Positions 7,070 through 13,579 of a DNA stretch of 14,126 nucleotides are shown here, piece by piece; within the stretch, counting starts at the first letter, position 1, and every line of letters starts with the position of its first letter. Made by a program: the position numbers and the translations under genes. Source of the stretch: Treponema sp. (GTDB lineage Bacteria; Spirochaetota; Spirochaetia; Treponematales; Breznakiellaceae); the NCBI GenBank assembly GCA_031254795.1, contig JAIRTS010000273.1, forward strand, positions 1 through 14,126. The letters run 5' to 3'. The notes beneath the pieces were generated by a model. The model did no database searches, had not been told where the DNA came from, and saw nothing but the letters and a program-made list of their open reading frames with translations.

Positions 7070-7393
7070 ATGGCAATTCAACCGCTTGATCTACAGATAT
7101 TGTTCACTCAAATTGACTCGGTGGGGAAATCGCAGGCCGTGCAAAAGGAAGGGCTGGTTATCCAGCAATCCCTGCAAAACCTCAAAAAACAGGAAAAAAC
7201 CGAAGAGCATATTCAAGCGGTGAATGAATCCCAGTATGTCAGTGAGGGAGCGGGCGCGATAGACGACCGCGGCTCACGCAAATTTTCTGGAAGAGATGGA
7301 GAACGGCGCCGTGATGAAGAGCGGGAGGAAGGCGGCGCCACTCCCAAGCTGTGGGATCCTCAATTAGGAAAAAATGTTGATATAAGCGGGTGA
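7070..7393 (+). CDS. Small conserved-type hypothetical of the flagellar operon
   Basis: This 107-residue protein begins five bases after the fapA stop. The N-terminal half (MAIQPLDLQILFTQIDSVGK to about residue 55) is helical, Gln-rich and looks conserved. The second half is a charged, probably disordered stretch (RDGERRRDEEREEGG) ending in PKLWDPQLGKNVDISG. It has no signal peptide or membrane segment. Only a weak GGATGA precedes the ATG, so translation may depend on coupling to fapA. The last codon overlaps a GTG of the following frame. I do not recognise a named family. Position suggests an accessory role in flagellar assembly, which is inference only. Confidence 0.75.
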   Translation: MAIQPLDLQILFTQIDSVGKSQAVQKEGLVIQQSLQNLKKQEKTEEHIQAVNESQYVSEGAGAIDDRGSRKFSGRDGERRRDEEREEGGATPKLWDPQLGKNVDISG

Positions 7394-7395
7394 CT

Positions 7396-8040
7396 ATGGA
7401 GAGCGGCACGATTATTTCTATTGCAAGCCTTGGTTTATGCGCGTTGTTTTTTATATATTGCAACGCATATATACGGCGTAGAACGGGGCAGGAACACATT
7501 CTGGCGGAATTCAAGGAAGAGGTGTCGAAACTGATCGCCGAAATAGACGCGGCGACGGATCGCGACGTGACGCTCGTTGAAGACAGGATCAAGACGATCA
7601 AGGCGTTGCTGGACGATCTTGACAAACGAATCTTGCTGTACGATCAGGAACTGGCGAAACGCCGCGCCAACGAGGAGTCCTACGCCGAACTTGGGCGCAA
7701 GCGGCTTGTGGACGCGCGCCTCAACGCGTACGCGCAGGATTCGGCGGCGCCGGCACACGACGCGAGCGCTCAACCGGCGCTCAACGAGGAACGCCGCGCT
7801 GGCGGCGGCGCCTTAAACGGCGTCGAGGGCGGTGAAAAAGCCGGGGACGATACAGAGCGGGGAAAAGAGAAGAAAGCGCCGCCCGCGGCTCCTGGCGCCG
7901 CGACGGAACAAAAGCCCGCGCTTGAGCAGATTGCGGCGCTATCCAGAGCGGGCTTTTCTCCCAATTTGATAGCGACCCGGCTGGGCATGAGTATATCTGA
8001 AGTCGAGCTTGCCATAGCCATCGCCGAACAGCGCTCATAA
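7396..8040 (+). CDS. SwrB-like (DUF6115-type) membrane-anchored coiled-coil protein
   Basis: The product is 214 residues from the ATG at 7396, which has AGCGGG at 7385-7390. A GTG at 7390 overlapping the previous stop would add two residues. There is one N-terminal transmembrane helix (about residues 4-23, IISIASLGLCALFFIYC). A coiled-coil region follows (about 30-105), then an Ala/Glu-rich linker. A compact C-terminal helix-turn-helix-like motif ends the protein: IAALSRAGFSPNLIATRLGM and ISEVELAIAI. This domain order, and a place downstream of the motility sigma gene, match Bacillus SwrB (YlxL), which follows sigD and promotes flagellar export and hook-basal-body completion. Homology is inferred from architecture and the motif style, not from a search. 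The opposite-strand frame over this gene is a shadow. Confidence 0.75.
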   Translation: MESGTIISIASLGLCALFFIYCNAYIRRRTGQEHILAEFKEEVSKLIAEIDAATDRDVTLVEDRIKTIKALLDDLDKRILLYDQELAKRRANEESYAELGRKRLVDARLNAYAQDSAAPAHDASAQPALNEERRAGGGALNGVEGGEKAGDDTERGKEKKAPPAAPGAATEQKPALEQIAALSRAGFSPNLIATRLGMSISEVELAIAIAEQRS

Positions 8041-8043
8041 CTC

Positions 8044-8475
8044 GTGAAGAAAACGTCTTTTTCCCTCGCGGCAGTCTTTTCCCTATTCTCTAAAAGCCTT
8101 GCGGTCTCACTCAAGCCTCTGGACGCGGTCGTGGCGCTTCTCTCGTTGGGAGCGGTTGTTTTTTCGAGCGCCGCCGTTTACGCGAAGCCGCGCGACAACG
8201 CGCGGGTGAGCGTTCGCGGGCAAGACAGCGCGTGGATATTCCCTGTGGACGCGGAAGACACCGTGACGGTTTCCGGCCCCCTGGGAGACACCGTGGTGGC
8301 GATTCATGGCGGCAGGGCGCGGGTGCTGTCGTCCCCATGCGGCAATCAGACCTGCGTCGCCCAGGGAGACATCAAAGCGTCGGGTCAGTGGATAGCGTGC
8401 CTGCCGAACAACGTTTTCGCCATCATAGAAAGCGGGGCGCCGGATCGGGACGGGCTTGATGCGACCACGTGGTAA
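8044..8475 (+). CDS. NusG domain II-type (NusG_II) membrane protein
   Basis: This 143-residue protein starts at GTG 8044, three bases after the previous stop and without a clear binding site, which suggests translational coupling. A hydrophobic segment (about residues 24-46) anchors it. The rest (about 50-132) matches the NusG_II fold found in small envelope proteins unrelated in function to NusG itself. The core is CGNQTC at 99-104, then GDIKASGQWIACLPNNVFAI with Cys119. Family members carry a similar pair of cysteines and the CLPN motif. They are often encoded beside a Gx/HepT_I membrane protein, as here, frequently near FMN or quinone-related genes. The exact role is unknown. The gene overlaps the next one by 17 bases. 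Confidence 0.85.
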   Translation: MKKTSFSLAAVFSLFSKSLAVSLKPLDAVVALLSLGAVVFSSAAVYAKPRDNARVSVRGQDSAWIFPVDAEDTVTVSGPLGDTVVAIHGGRARVLSSPCGNQTCVAQGDIKASGQWIACLPNNVFAIIESGAPDRDGLDATTW

Positions 8476-9019
8476 CGCGGGGCGCGCGTCCAAGCTGGTC
8501 GCTCTGTTGGGCGCCCTCTGCCTCTTTCTCTCTTCCATTGAATACATGATCCCAAAGCCCTTCCCCTTCATGCGGATTGGCATTGCGAACCTGCCTTTGA
8601 TGCTGGCGCTGGATATGCTTGGACGCGGCGATTTTTTTCTGCTTGTACTGATTAAAATTCTGGGACAGGCGCTGGTTACAGGCACGCTTTTCTCCTATGT
8701 CTTTCTTTTTTCGCTTGCCGGAACCACGCTTTCAGCGTCCGCGATGTTTTTCCTGCGCCGGTTATGCGGCCGCCGCATCGGGTTTATTGGAATTGGCGTC
8801 GCGGGAGCCATGCTTTCCAACCTGAGCCAACTCTTTCTGGCGTCTTTTTTTGTGTTTGGGAAAAGCGTCGCGTATATCGCGCCGCCGTTTTTAGGAGCGG
8901 GGCTTGTCGCCGGCGTGTGTTTGGGCGCGTTCTGCGAACATTTCGCCAGTACATCCGCGTGGTACGCGGCTGTCAAGCGCGGCGGCGCGGGCGGGTCCGC
9001 GCCGCGTATTTCTGAGTGA
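8459..9019 (+). CDS. Gx transporter family protein (HepT_I / Hpre_diP_synt_I-like)
   Basis: A hydrophobic 186-residue protein with about five membrane segments. It carries the family's signature near the first loop, PKPFPFMRIGIANLPLMLAL. The rest follows the usual pattern, including LVLIKILGQALVTGTLFS and GAMLSNLSQLFLASFF. The family was first labelled heptaprenyl diphosphate synthase component I, but resembles the substrate-binding component of small-molecule (ECF-type) importers; the substrate is unknown. The ATG at 8459 lies within the end of the upstream gene; a TTG at 8456 directly before it is an alternative. GGGACGGG about five bases upstream may serve for initiation. It appears to close the operon, because the next 440 bases contain no credible gene. 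Confidence 0.85.
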   Translation: MRPRGNAGRASKLVALLGALCLFLSSIEYMIPKPFPFMRIGIANLPLMLALDMLGRGDFFLLVLIKILGQALVTGTLFSYVFLFSLAGTTLSASAMFFLRRLCGRRIGFIGIGVAGAMLSNLSQLFLASFFVFGKSVAYIAPPFLGAGLVAGVCLGAFCEHFASTSAWYAAVKRGGAGGSAPRISE

Positions 9020-9426
9020 GCGCGCCGCCGTTGGTCCCTCCTCTCGAAACGCCCCGTTGAAAGAAACGCGCGAAAGGCGCCTTTGACGAGGAGCGGAGGC
9101 GCCCGCTGTCCACGGCGCGGGCGGGAGCCGCGTTGCGTCCGCGCGGTTTTTGCGCCCGGTTTCCCGGTGGATTCATCCGGAATGGCCGCCTTCTCTTCCC
9201 GTCAGGCCGCGAGGCCGCGAGGCCGTCCGTCCTATAGGCGGCGGGGACCATCCCGCGTGGCGGACGCTTCTTTTTCTCGCGCGGCAAACCGCGGCCAGCC
9301 GCGGCCAGCCGCAGTCGACCCCATGTTGAGTTCCGGTAGTTGTTGGCAGCGGACAGTCCGCATCGATTCGCTCCGCGGCGGGGCGGCTCGTCCGCGCCGC
9401 TTTGTCGATGAGGCGCGGGCGAGCTA
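9020..9426. other. GC-rich intergenic region with short tandem repeats
   Basis: No credible coding region or RNA gene is seen. It contains a perfect palindrome AAAGGCGCCTTT (9073-9084), two and three-quarter copies of AGGCCGCG (9204-9225) and two adjacent copies of GCGGCCAGCC (9291-9310). Open frames on both strands (for example 9083-9430 plus, 9436-9173 minus) are Arg/Ala/Gly/Pro-rich, as expected from GC-rich noncoding DNA. The palindrome near 9073 could be part of an operon-end structure, but no T tract follows. Confidence 0.55.
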
Positions 9427-9455
9427 TTGACTTCAATGGTGTTACAGTTTATTGT
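9427..9455 (+). promoter_or_regulatory. Likely promoter of the hrpA helicase gene, possibly leaderless
   Basis: TTGACT (9427-9432, five of six) and TATTGT (9450-9455, four of six) are 17 bases apart, in a sudden AT-rich patch after the GC-rich gap. The expected transcription start falls at about 9461-9463, on top of the hrpA ATG at 9462. No Shine-Dalgarno is present before that ATG, which fits a leaderless message. Confidence 0.45.
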
Positions 9456-9460
9456 AACAC
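9439..9460. promoter_or_regulatory. Perfect dyad, candidate operator over the hrpA -10 region
   Basis: GTGTTACA (9439-9446) and TGTAACAC (9453-9460) form a perfect 8+8 inverted repeat with a six-base centre. It covers the spacer and -10 box of the promoter above and ends one base before the start codon. Such symmetry placed over a -10 is typical of a repressor site (GntR, TetR or similar), though the protein is unknown. As RNA it could also form a hairpin, but under the leaderless model it would not be transcribed. Confidence 0.5.
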
Positions 9461-9461
9461 T

Positions 9462-12098
9462 ATGCATTATCTTGATCTTCCAGTATATAGACACAAAGAC
9501 CGAATACTTTCCGCGCTTGAATCCAATCAAGTGATCGTTGTGGAAAGCCCCACAGGCTCGGGCAAGACCACCCAACTGCCGGTTATCCTGTATGAAGCCG
9601 GATACGGCGAGCGCGGCGTCATCGGCGTCACCCAGCCTCGGCGCATCGCCGCGCTTTCGGTGAGCGAGTTCATCGCAAAACAAACAGGCGCGACGCTGCC
9701 CGGCGGAGAACATCCGGGCGTCGTGGGCTACAAAATGCGGTTTGAGGACAGGACGGACAGCTCCACAAAAATAAAAATAATGACCGATGGCATCCTGCTT
9801 CAGGAAATGAAGCTCGATCCGTGGCTTTCCAGATACGGTTGCGTTATTATTGACGAGGCGCACGAGCGCAGCCTCAACATAGACTTCATATTGGGGCTGT
9901 TGAAACGGGTGTTGGATGTCCGCGCGGAATTCAAAGTGATCGTGTCGTCCGCGACCATCAACGCGCAGGTCTTTTCAGAATATTTCGGGGAATGTCCGGT
10001 GGTGAAAATAGACGCGGTTTCCTATCCGGTGCAGGTTTTATACGAGCCGCCGCCCCAGCCGCAGAGCAGGAGCAAGCGGGAATTCCCCCGGGAGAAGTCC
10101 GGCGTCCAGAAAGAGCGGAACGCCGGCGCGTCATCCGAGGCGTTTTCCGATCCCACGCTCGCGAAAATCGTCGCCATTATGGATCGCATTGACGGCGAAG
10201 GGCGCTCCGGCGATGTGCTCATCTTCCTTCCCGGCGAGAGAGCCATCAAGGACTGTATGGCCCAACTGTTTGACGCTCCCTTCGCCGCGAGACTCCACGT
10301 CACGCCGTTGTACGGAAGGCTTGGCAAGGAGGAGCAGGAGCGGGTCTTTGAACCCGCTCCCAGGGGAAAAATCAAAGTGATTGTCTCGACGAATATCGCG
10401 GAGACCTCGGTCACGATTGACGGGATAACCTCGGTGATTGATTCGGGCTTTTCAAAACTCAATTTCTACAACCCGAACACTTACACGTCAAGCCTTGTCG
10501 AAGGCCCCATATCAAAGGCGTCGGCGAATCAGCGGAAGGGCAGGGCGGGGCGCACCCGCGAGGGCGTCTGTTACCGGCTCTACTCGCCCAGGGACTTTGA
10601 CCGGCGCCCCCTGTTCACCACCGAGGAAATCTACCGCACCGATCTTTCCGAAGTGTTGCTCCGCATGTCCGATCTGGGCGTCACAGAATTCGAAGAGTTT
10701 GACTTTATCTCGCCGCCCGTTCGCGAAGGGATTGTCGCGGCCATTGAAACGCTGAGCCTGCTCGACGCGCTTGAGCCGGATCGCTCCCTGTCCAAAATCG
10801 GCGAGATGATGACGGAATTCCCCCTCTTGCCCCGCCAGTCGCGGATCATTGTGGAGGCTATTCTAAAGTATCCGCAGGTGATTGAAGAAACTCTTGTCGC
10901 CGCCGCGTTTCTCTCGTCGCAAAGCCCGTACATCCTGCCGCCGGGCGAGGAATTCGAGGCGCGCCAGGCCCACCACCGGTTCCGCGATCCAAACGGCGAC
11001 TTTGTCTCCTATCTCAAGCTGTACCATGAGTACCGGAGCGTCGCCGGCGGCGCCGCGGGCAGGGCGCGTTTTTGCGAAAAAAATTATCTTGATCCAAAAT
11101 CAATGGCTGAAATCGTCAACATCGTGGATCAGCTTGGCGAGATCACGGCGGGCATGGGCATACCGGCGCTGAGCGGCGGCCATGTCGAGGATTATTTGTG
11201 TTGCGTCGCGCGGGGCATGATTCAATTCGTGTGCGTCCGCGACGACTGGGATTCCGAAACGTACAGCAGCCTCACCGAAGACGGCGTTATCATTCACCCG
11301 GGTTCCGTGATGTTCAAGAGCGAGCCGAAATACATTGTCGCGGGTGAAATTGTCAAAACCAGCCGCATGTACGCCATGTCGGTTTCCCCGCTTTCGCCGG
11401 CGGCGCTCGCGCGGATAAGCGAGGACCTGCTCGCCGCGTTGGGCGGAGGCGCGGGGAGGCCGGCGGGGAAACATGGAAAGCCGTGGAAAGGGCGGACGCA
11501 GGGGCGGAAAACCGGCGAGCGCGCGGACGCGCGCGCCGTCAAGATCGGGAGCGAAACCTTTGAAGTCCAGATGGTTAAAAAACGAAGGACAGTCGCCCTC
11601 CAGTGGGAAAAAATCGCGCGGATCAAAGACTCCATACAGGATATGAACCTCAAGCCGTTTCGGGATATACGGGGGCATCTTGTTCTGCGAGACGGCTGGA
11701 CAATCTGCCACAACGAACGGCTCGACCGCATTCTGTCTTTTATTCCCCTTGTCGATCTCAATGACAGCGTTATAAACGCGGCGCCGGCGAGAGCCTGTCC
11801 CGATGACACGTATAATTCCCGCGAGCGTTTGCCGGAATTGCTCGAATGTTTCCCCCTGCTGGCGCTGCTCTGCCCCATGCGACGGGGCAAGACAAAAACG
11901 CTGGGTTTTATCAGCCTGAATACGGATCGCAACGGCAATTACTGGTTTTCCTGCCGGAAAAACTTTTCCGCCTGTGTCAACAAGAGCCTCGCGGCGCTGG
12001 AAGACCTTATCGACGAGTTGGACGAGAGCGTTGACATTGGCGTGAAGGCGGCCATCAACGAGACGTATAGGCGGCTGAGCGTTTCGGGTTTCGCGTGA
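9462..12098 (+). CDS. hrpA: HrpA/HrpB-type DEAH-box ATP-dependent RNA helicase
   Basis: This 878-residue DEAH-box helicase uses ATP to remodel RNA. The start is the ATG at 9462 (MHYLDLPVYRHKD); an upstream in-frame ATG at 9402 would run through the promoter and dyad. Motifs are Walker A TGSGKTTQLP (31-40), TQPRRIAALS (57-66), DEAHERS (131-137), SAT (163-165), STNIAETSVTIDG and QRKGRAGRTREGV. These are followed by the HA2 helical region and an OB-fold-like tail. A charged insert after PVQVLYEPPP (about residues 195-222) separates the two RecA domains. The length is closer to E. coli HrpB (about 800) than HrpA (about 1300), so the symbol is approximate. A basic, low-complexity stretch near 11,440-11,540 (GRPAGKHGKPWKGRTQGRK) may bind RNA. 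No neighbour hints at a specific substrate. Confidence 0.92.
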   Translation: MHYLDLPVYRHKDRILSALESNQVIVVESPTGSGKTTQLPVILYEAGYGERGVIGVTQPRRIAALSVSEFIAKQTGATLPGGEHPGVVGYKMRFEDRTDSSTKIKIMTDGILLQEMKLDPWLSRYGCVIIDEAHERSLNIDFILGLLKRVLDVRAEFKVIVSSATINAQVFSEYFGECPVVKIDAVSYPVQVLYEPPPQPQSRSKREFPREKSGVQKERNAGASSEAFSDPTLAKIVAIMDRIDGEGRSGDVLIFLPGERAIKDCMAQLFDAPFAARLHVTPLYGRLGKEEQERVFEPAPRGKIKVIVSTNIAETSVTIDGITSVIDSGFSKLNFYNPNTYTSSLVEGPISKASANQRKGRAGRTREGVCYRLYSPRDFDRRPLFTTEEIYRTDLSEVLLRMSDLGVTEFEEFDFISPPVREGIVAAIETLSLLDALEPDRSLSKIGEMMTEFPLLPRQSRIIVEAILKYPQVIEETLVAAAFLSSQSPYILPPGEEFEARQAHHRFRDPNGDFVSYLKLYHEYRSVAGGAAGRARFCEKNYLDPKSMAEIVNIVDQLGEITAGMGIPALSGGHVEDYLCCVARGMIQFVCVRDDWDSETYSSLTEDGVIIHPGSVMFKSEPKYIVAGEIVKTSRMYAMSVSPLSPAALARISEDLLAALGGGAGRPAGKHGKPWKGRTQGRKTGERADARAVKIGSETFEVQMVKKRRTVALQWEKIARIKDSIQDMNLKPFRDIRGHLVLRDGWTICHNERLDRILSFIPLVDLNDSVINAAPARACPDDTYNSRERLPELLECFPLLALLCPMRRGKTKTLGFISLNTDRNGNYWFSCRKNFSACVNKSLAALEDLIDELDESVDIGVKAAINETYRRLSVSGFA

Positions 12099-12295
12099 GC
12101 GGGAGGGCTTCGCGACAACGCGGGCGCGGGAGACACGCCCGCGGGAAACGCGCCCGCGCGAAACGCGCCCGCGCGCGGAGTCTATTTCCCTAAATCCGCC
12201 TGGTTTTGAGGGAAACTTTGCGAAAAACGGCTGAAAAGCCCGCTTTTCCCCCAAAATCCAGGGGAGATTTCCCCAAACCGCCGCTCCGCGCGTCG
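12099..12295. other. Intergenic spacer after hrpA with several hairpin-forming sequences
   Basis: After the 15-bp repeats (separate entry), this spacer holds three inverted repeats. TTTCCCT (12185-12191) pairs with AGGGAAA (12209-12215). GAAAAG (12233-12238) pairs with CTTTTC (12243-12248). GGGGA (12261-12265) pairs with TCCCC (12270-12274). One may end the hrpA transcript, although none has a classic T tract. No gene is credible on either strand; a long minus-strand frame across it is a shadow of hrpA. Confidence 0.4.
12131..12175. repeat. Three tandem 15-bp repeats just after hrpA
   Basis: Two identical units AAACGCGCCCGCGCG (12146-12160 and 12161-12175) follow a diverged copy AGACACGCCCGCGGG (12131-12145). 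A weaker match lies just upstream. Units are almost pure G/C apart from their first bases. Confidence 0.8.
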
Positions 12296-12324
12296 TTGAC
12301 AAAAGAAATAAAGCGCGTTATACT
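12296..12324 (+). promoter_or_regulatory. Near-consensus sigma-70 promoter
   Basis: TTGACA (12296-12301, six of six) and TATACT (12319-12324, five of six) are exactly 17 bases apart with an AT-rich spacer. This is the best promoter in the window. Transcription would begin near 12331. The first well-equipped gene downstream is at 12815, leaving a leader of about 480 bases. Confidence 0.75.
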
Positions 12325-12523
12325 CATGTCCTGTGAAGGCGAACCATGACGCTATGCCATGTATTTTCTCCCCGCGCTTGCCGCGCGCGAAGCGTCCTTT
12401 TCGCCTCCGCCGCGGCCACGGTTGACGCGACGCGATTTTCGCGAGTGTCGCCGCCGGGCGGCGACTGGCAAGAATAGGCGCCCGCTCACGCGCCCGCCCT
12501 TGCGCCCGCGTGTCAGGGACGCG

Positions 12524-12734
12524 CTCCGGAATGTTCCGGAGCGGCTCCGGAACGCTCGGGAGTGGCTCCGGAACGCTCGGGAGACTCTCCGGAACGCTCG
12601 GGAGACTCTCGCGAATGTCCGGGAGCGGCTTGCGAACACGCGGGAAACTGTTCCTGAGCGTTCCGGAGAGTCTCCGGAATATTCAGGAGCCGCTCCGGAA
12701 CATTCGGGAGACTCTCCGGAATGTCCGGGAGCGG
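12524..12734 (+). repeat. Ten 21-bp tandem repeats, one of them 22 bp, in the leader of the 226-aa gene
   Basis: Units follow the pattern CTCCGGAAcgcTCGGGAGact. Units 3 and 4 (12566-12586, 12587-12607) are identical. Unit 7 (12650-12671) is diverged and one base longer. In the register of the units each spells a heptad LRN-x-x-E-x, for example LRNARET, LRNVPER, LRNIRET. The array contains perfect inverted repeats: GTTCCGGAGC/GCTCCGGAAC around base 12543 and TTCCGGAGA/TCTCCGGAA around base 12670. No start codon with a credible binding site was found for a protein through the array. Whether it is a relic coding repeat or a structured RNA leader is unresolved. Confidence 0.85.
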
Positions 12735-12754
12735 CTCGCGATTTGACTAAATGG

Positions 12755-12795
12755 CCCCGCCGTTTAGCGGGGAATAGCCCCGATCAGGGCTTTCC
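12755..12795 (+). terminator. Tandem hairpins upstream of the 226-aa gene, possible attenuator
   Basis: CCCCGC (12755-12760) pairs with GCGGGG (12767-12772). A second stem pairs AGCCC (12776-12780) with GGGCT (12787-12791), followed by the pyrimidine-rich TTTCCCTTTC. The second hairpin plus its tail resembles a weak intrinsic terminator, and its tail runs directly into the AAAAGGAG of the next gene. It could attenuate transcription or mask translation, or it may simply end a short transcript. Confidence 0.4.
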
Positions 12796-12814
12796 CTTTC
12801 AAAAGGAGACTGTT

Positions 12815-13495
12815 ATGCCTCATTCCTCTAATTTCACGTATGCGGGAGACGCTGATTTTGACAGCGGTCTCGAAAACCTTGTTGATTACGTCGTCGCAAA
12901 GACGAGCGGAGGTTCTCCGGCCTGGCCGCATGTCCCCCAAAGCGCGGTGGCCTCTCTCGCGTCCGCCCGCGCCGCCTGGCGCGCCGCGTACCAAAAAACC
13001 TTTGGCGCGCATACGCCGGTTGACACGGAAGCGAAAAACGACGCGCGCAAAGCCGCGGCCGCGATCACGCGCCCTTTCATCGCCCAGTATCTCATGTTCC
13101 CTCCGGTCTCCAACGAGGACCGCACCGCAATGAGACTCCACAACAGGGACACGCGCCCCACGCCCATAGGCGAGCCGAAGACCCGCCCGGTCATTACAGA
13201 CATCCGCGCCCTCGGCGGGTTTCAGGTGAAGATATGGTTCCGCGACGAAACGACGCCGGACAGCCGGGCCATACCGTACGGGTGCAACGGTTGTCTGCTC
13301 AACTTCGCGTGGAGCAGGGAACAGATTGGCGACGTGTCCGCGCTAACCCAGACCAAGCTGCTGACCCATTCCCCATTCACGCTCACCTTCCCGCCGGAAG
13401 CCCAAGCCAATTTCCTTTCCTGCGCCGCGCGCTGGCAAAACGAAAAGGGCGAGCTCGGCCCCTGGAGCGATATTCAACACGTCGTCATCGGCTGA
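12815..13495 (+). CDS. Hypothetical protein, 226 residues, Treponema-type family of unknown function
   Basis: The start is the ATG at 12815, with AAAAGGAG (12801-12808) six bases before it. The same frame stays open upstream to 12359 only because the 21-bp repeats lack stops. No signal peptide or membrane segment is seen. The N-terminal half is helical (SGLENLVDYVVAKTSGG, then Ala-rich LASARAAWRAAYQ). It is followed by IIRPF-like AAAITRPFIAQYLMFPPVSN. The C-terminal half (about residues 125-226) reads as a beta-sandwich: TRPVITDIRALGGFQVKIWF, IPYGCNGCLLNFAW, FLSCAARWQNEKGELGPWSD. This resembles a fibronectin-III-like domain (conserved Trp, closing WSDIQHVVI). Three cysteines may be paired. 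Proteins of this layout recur in gut treponemes from memory, function unknown. Its own promoter and terminator suggest a single-gene unit. Confidence 0.85.
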   Translation: MPHSSNFTYAGDADFDSGLENLVDYVVAKTSGGSPAWPHVPQSAVASLASARAAWRAAYQKTFGAHTPVDTEAKNDARKAAAAITRPFIAQYLMFPPVSNEDRTAMRLHNRDTRPTPIGEPKTRPVITDIRALGGFQVKIWFRDETTPDSRAIPYGCNGCLLNFAWSREQIGDVSALTQTKLLTHSPFTLTFPPEAQANFLSCAARWQNEKGELGPWSDIQHVVIG

Positions 13496-13535
13496 AAAAG
13501 CGCCGCTGAAAGCGCCGCCCTCCATAGCGGATCTG

Positions 13536-13565
13536 GCGGCGATCCTTCGGATCGCCGCTCCTTGC
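13536..13565 (+). terminator. Likely terminator of the 226-aa gene
   Basis: GCGGCGATCC (13536-13545) and GGATCGCCGC (13549-13558) form a perfect 10-bp stem around a TTC loop, 40 bases after the stop codon. The following bases are pyrimidine-rich (TCCTTGCC, then TATTTCTTC) rather than a strict T tract, so efficiency is uncertain. Confidence 0.6.
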
Positions 13566-13579
13566 CTATTTCTTCATGC

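Noticed and set aside
9083..9430. 115-codon plus-strand frame in the GC-rich gap
   Set aside because: Arg/Ala/Pro/Ser-rich product, no binding site, and it runs over tandem repeats.
9402..9461. Upstream start for the helicase
   Set aside because: It would place the promoter and dyad inside the coding sequence and adds residues that do not fit DEAH helicases.
11100..12302. 400-codon minus-strand frame over the end of hrpA
   Set aside because: Antisense shadow of hrpA extended by the stop-free 15-bp repeats.
12359..12814. N-terminal extension of the 226-residue protein through the 21-bp repeats
   Set aside because: No binding site at 12359, the heptad pattern is lost halfway because of a one-base slip, and 12815 has an excellent binding site.
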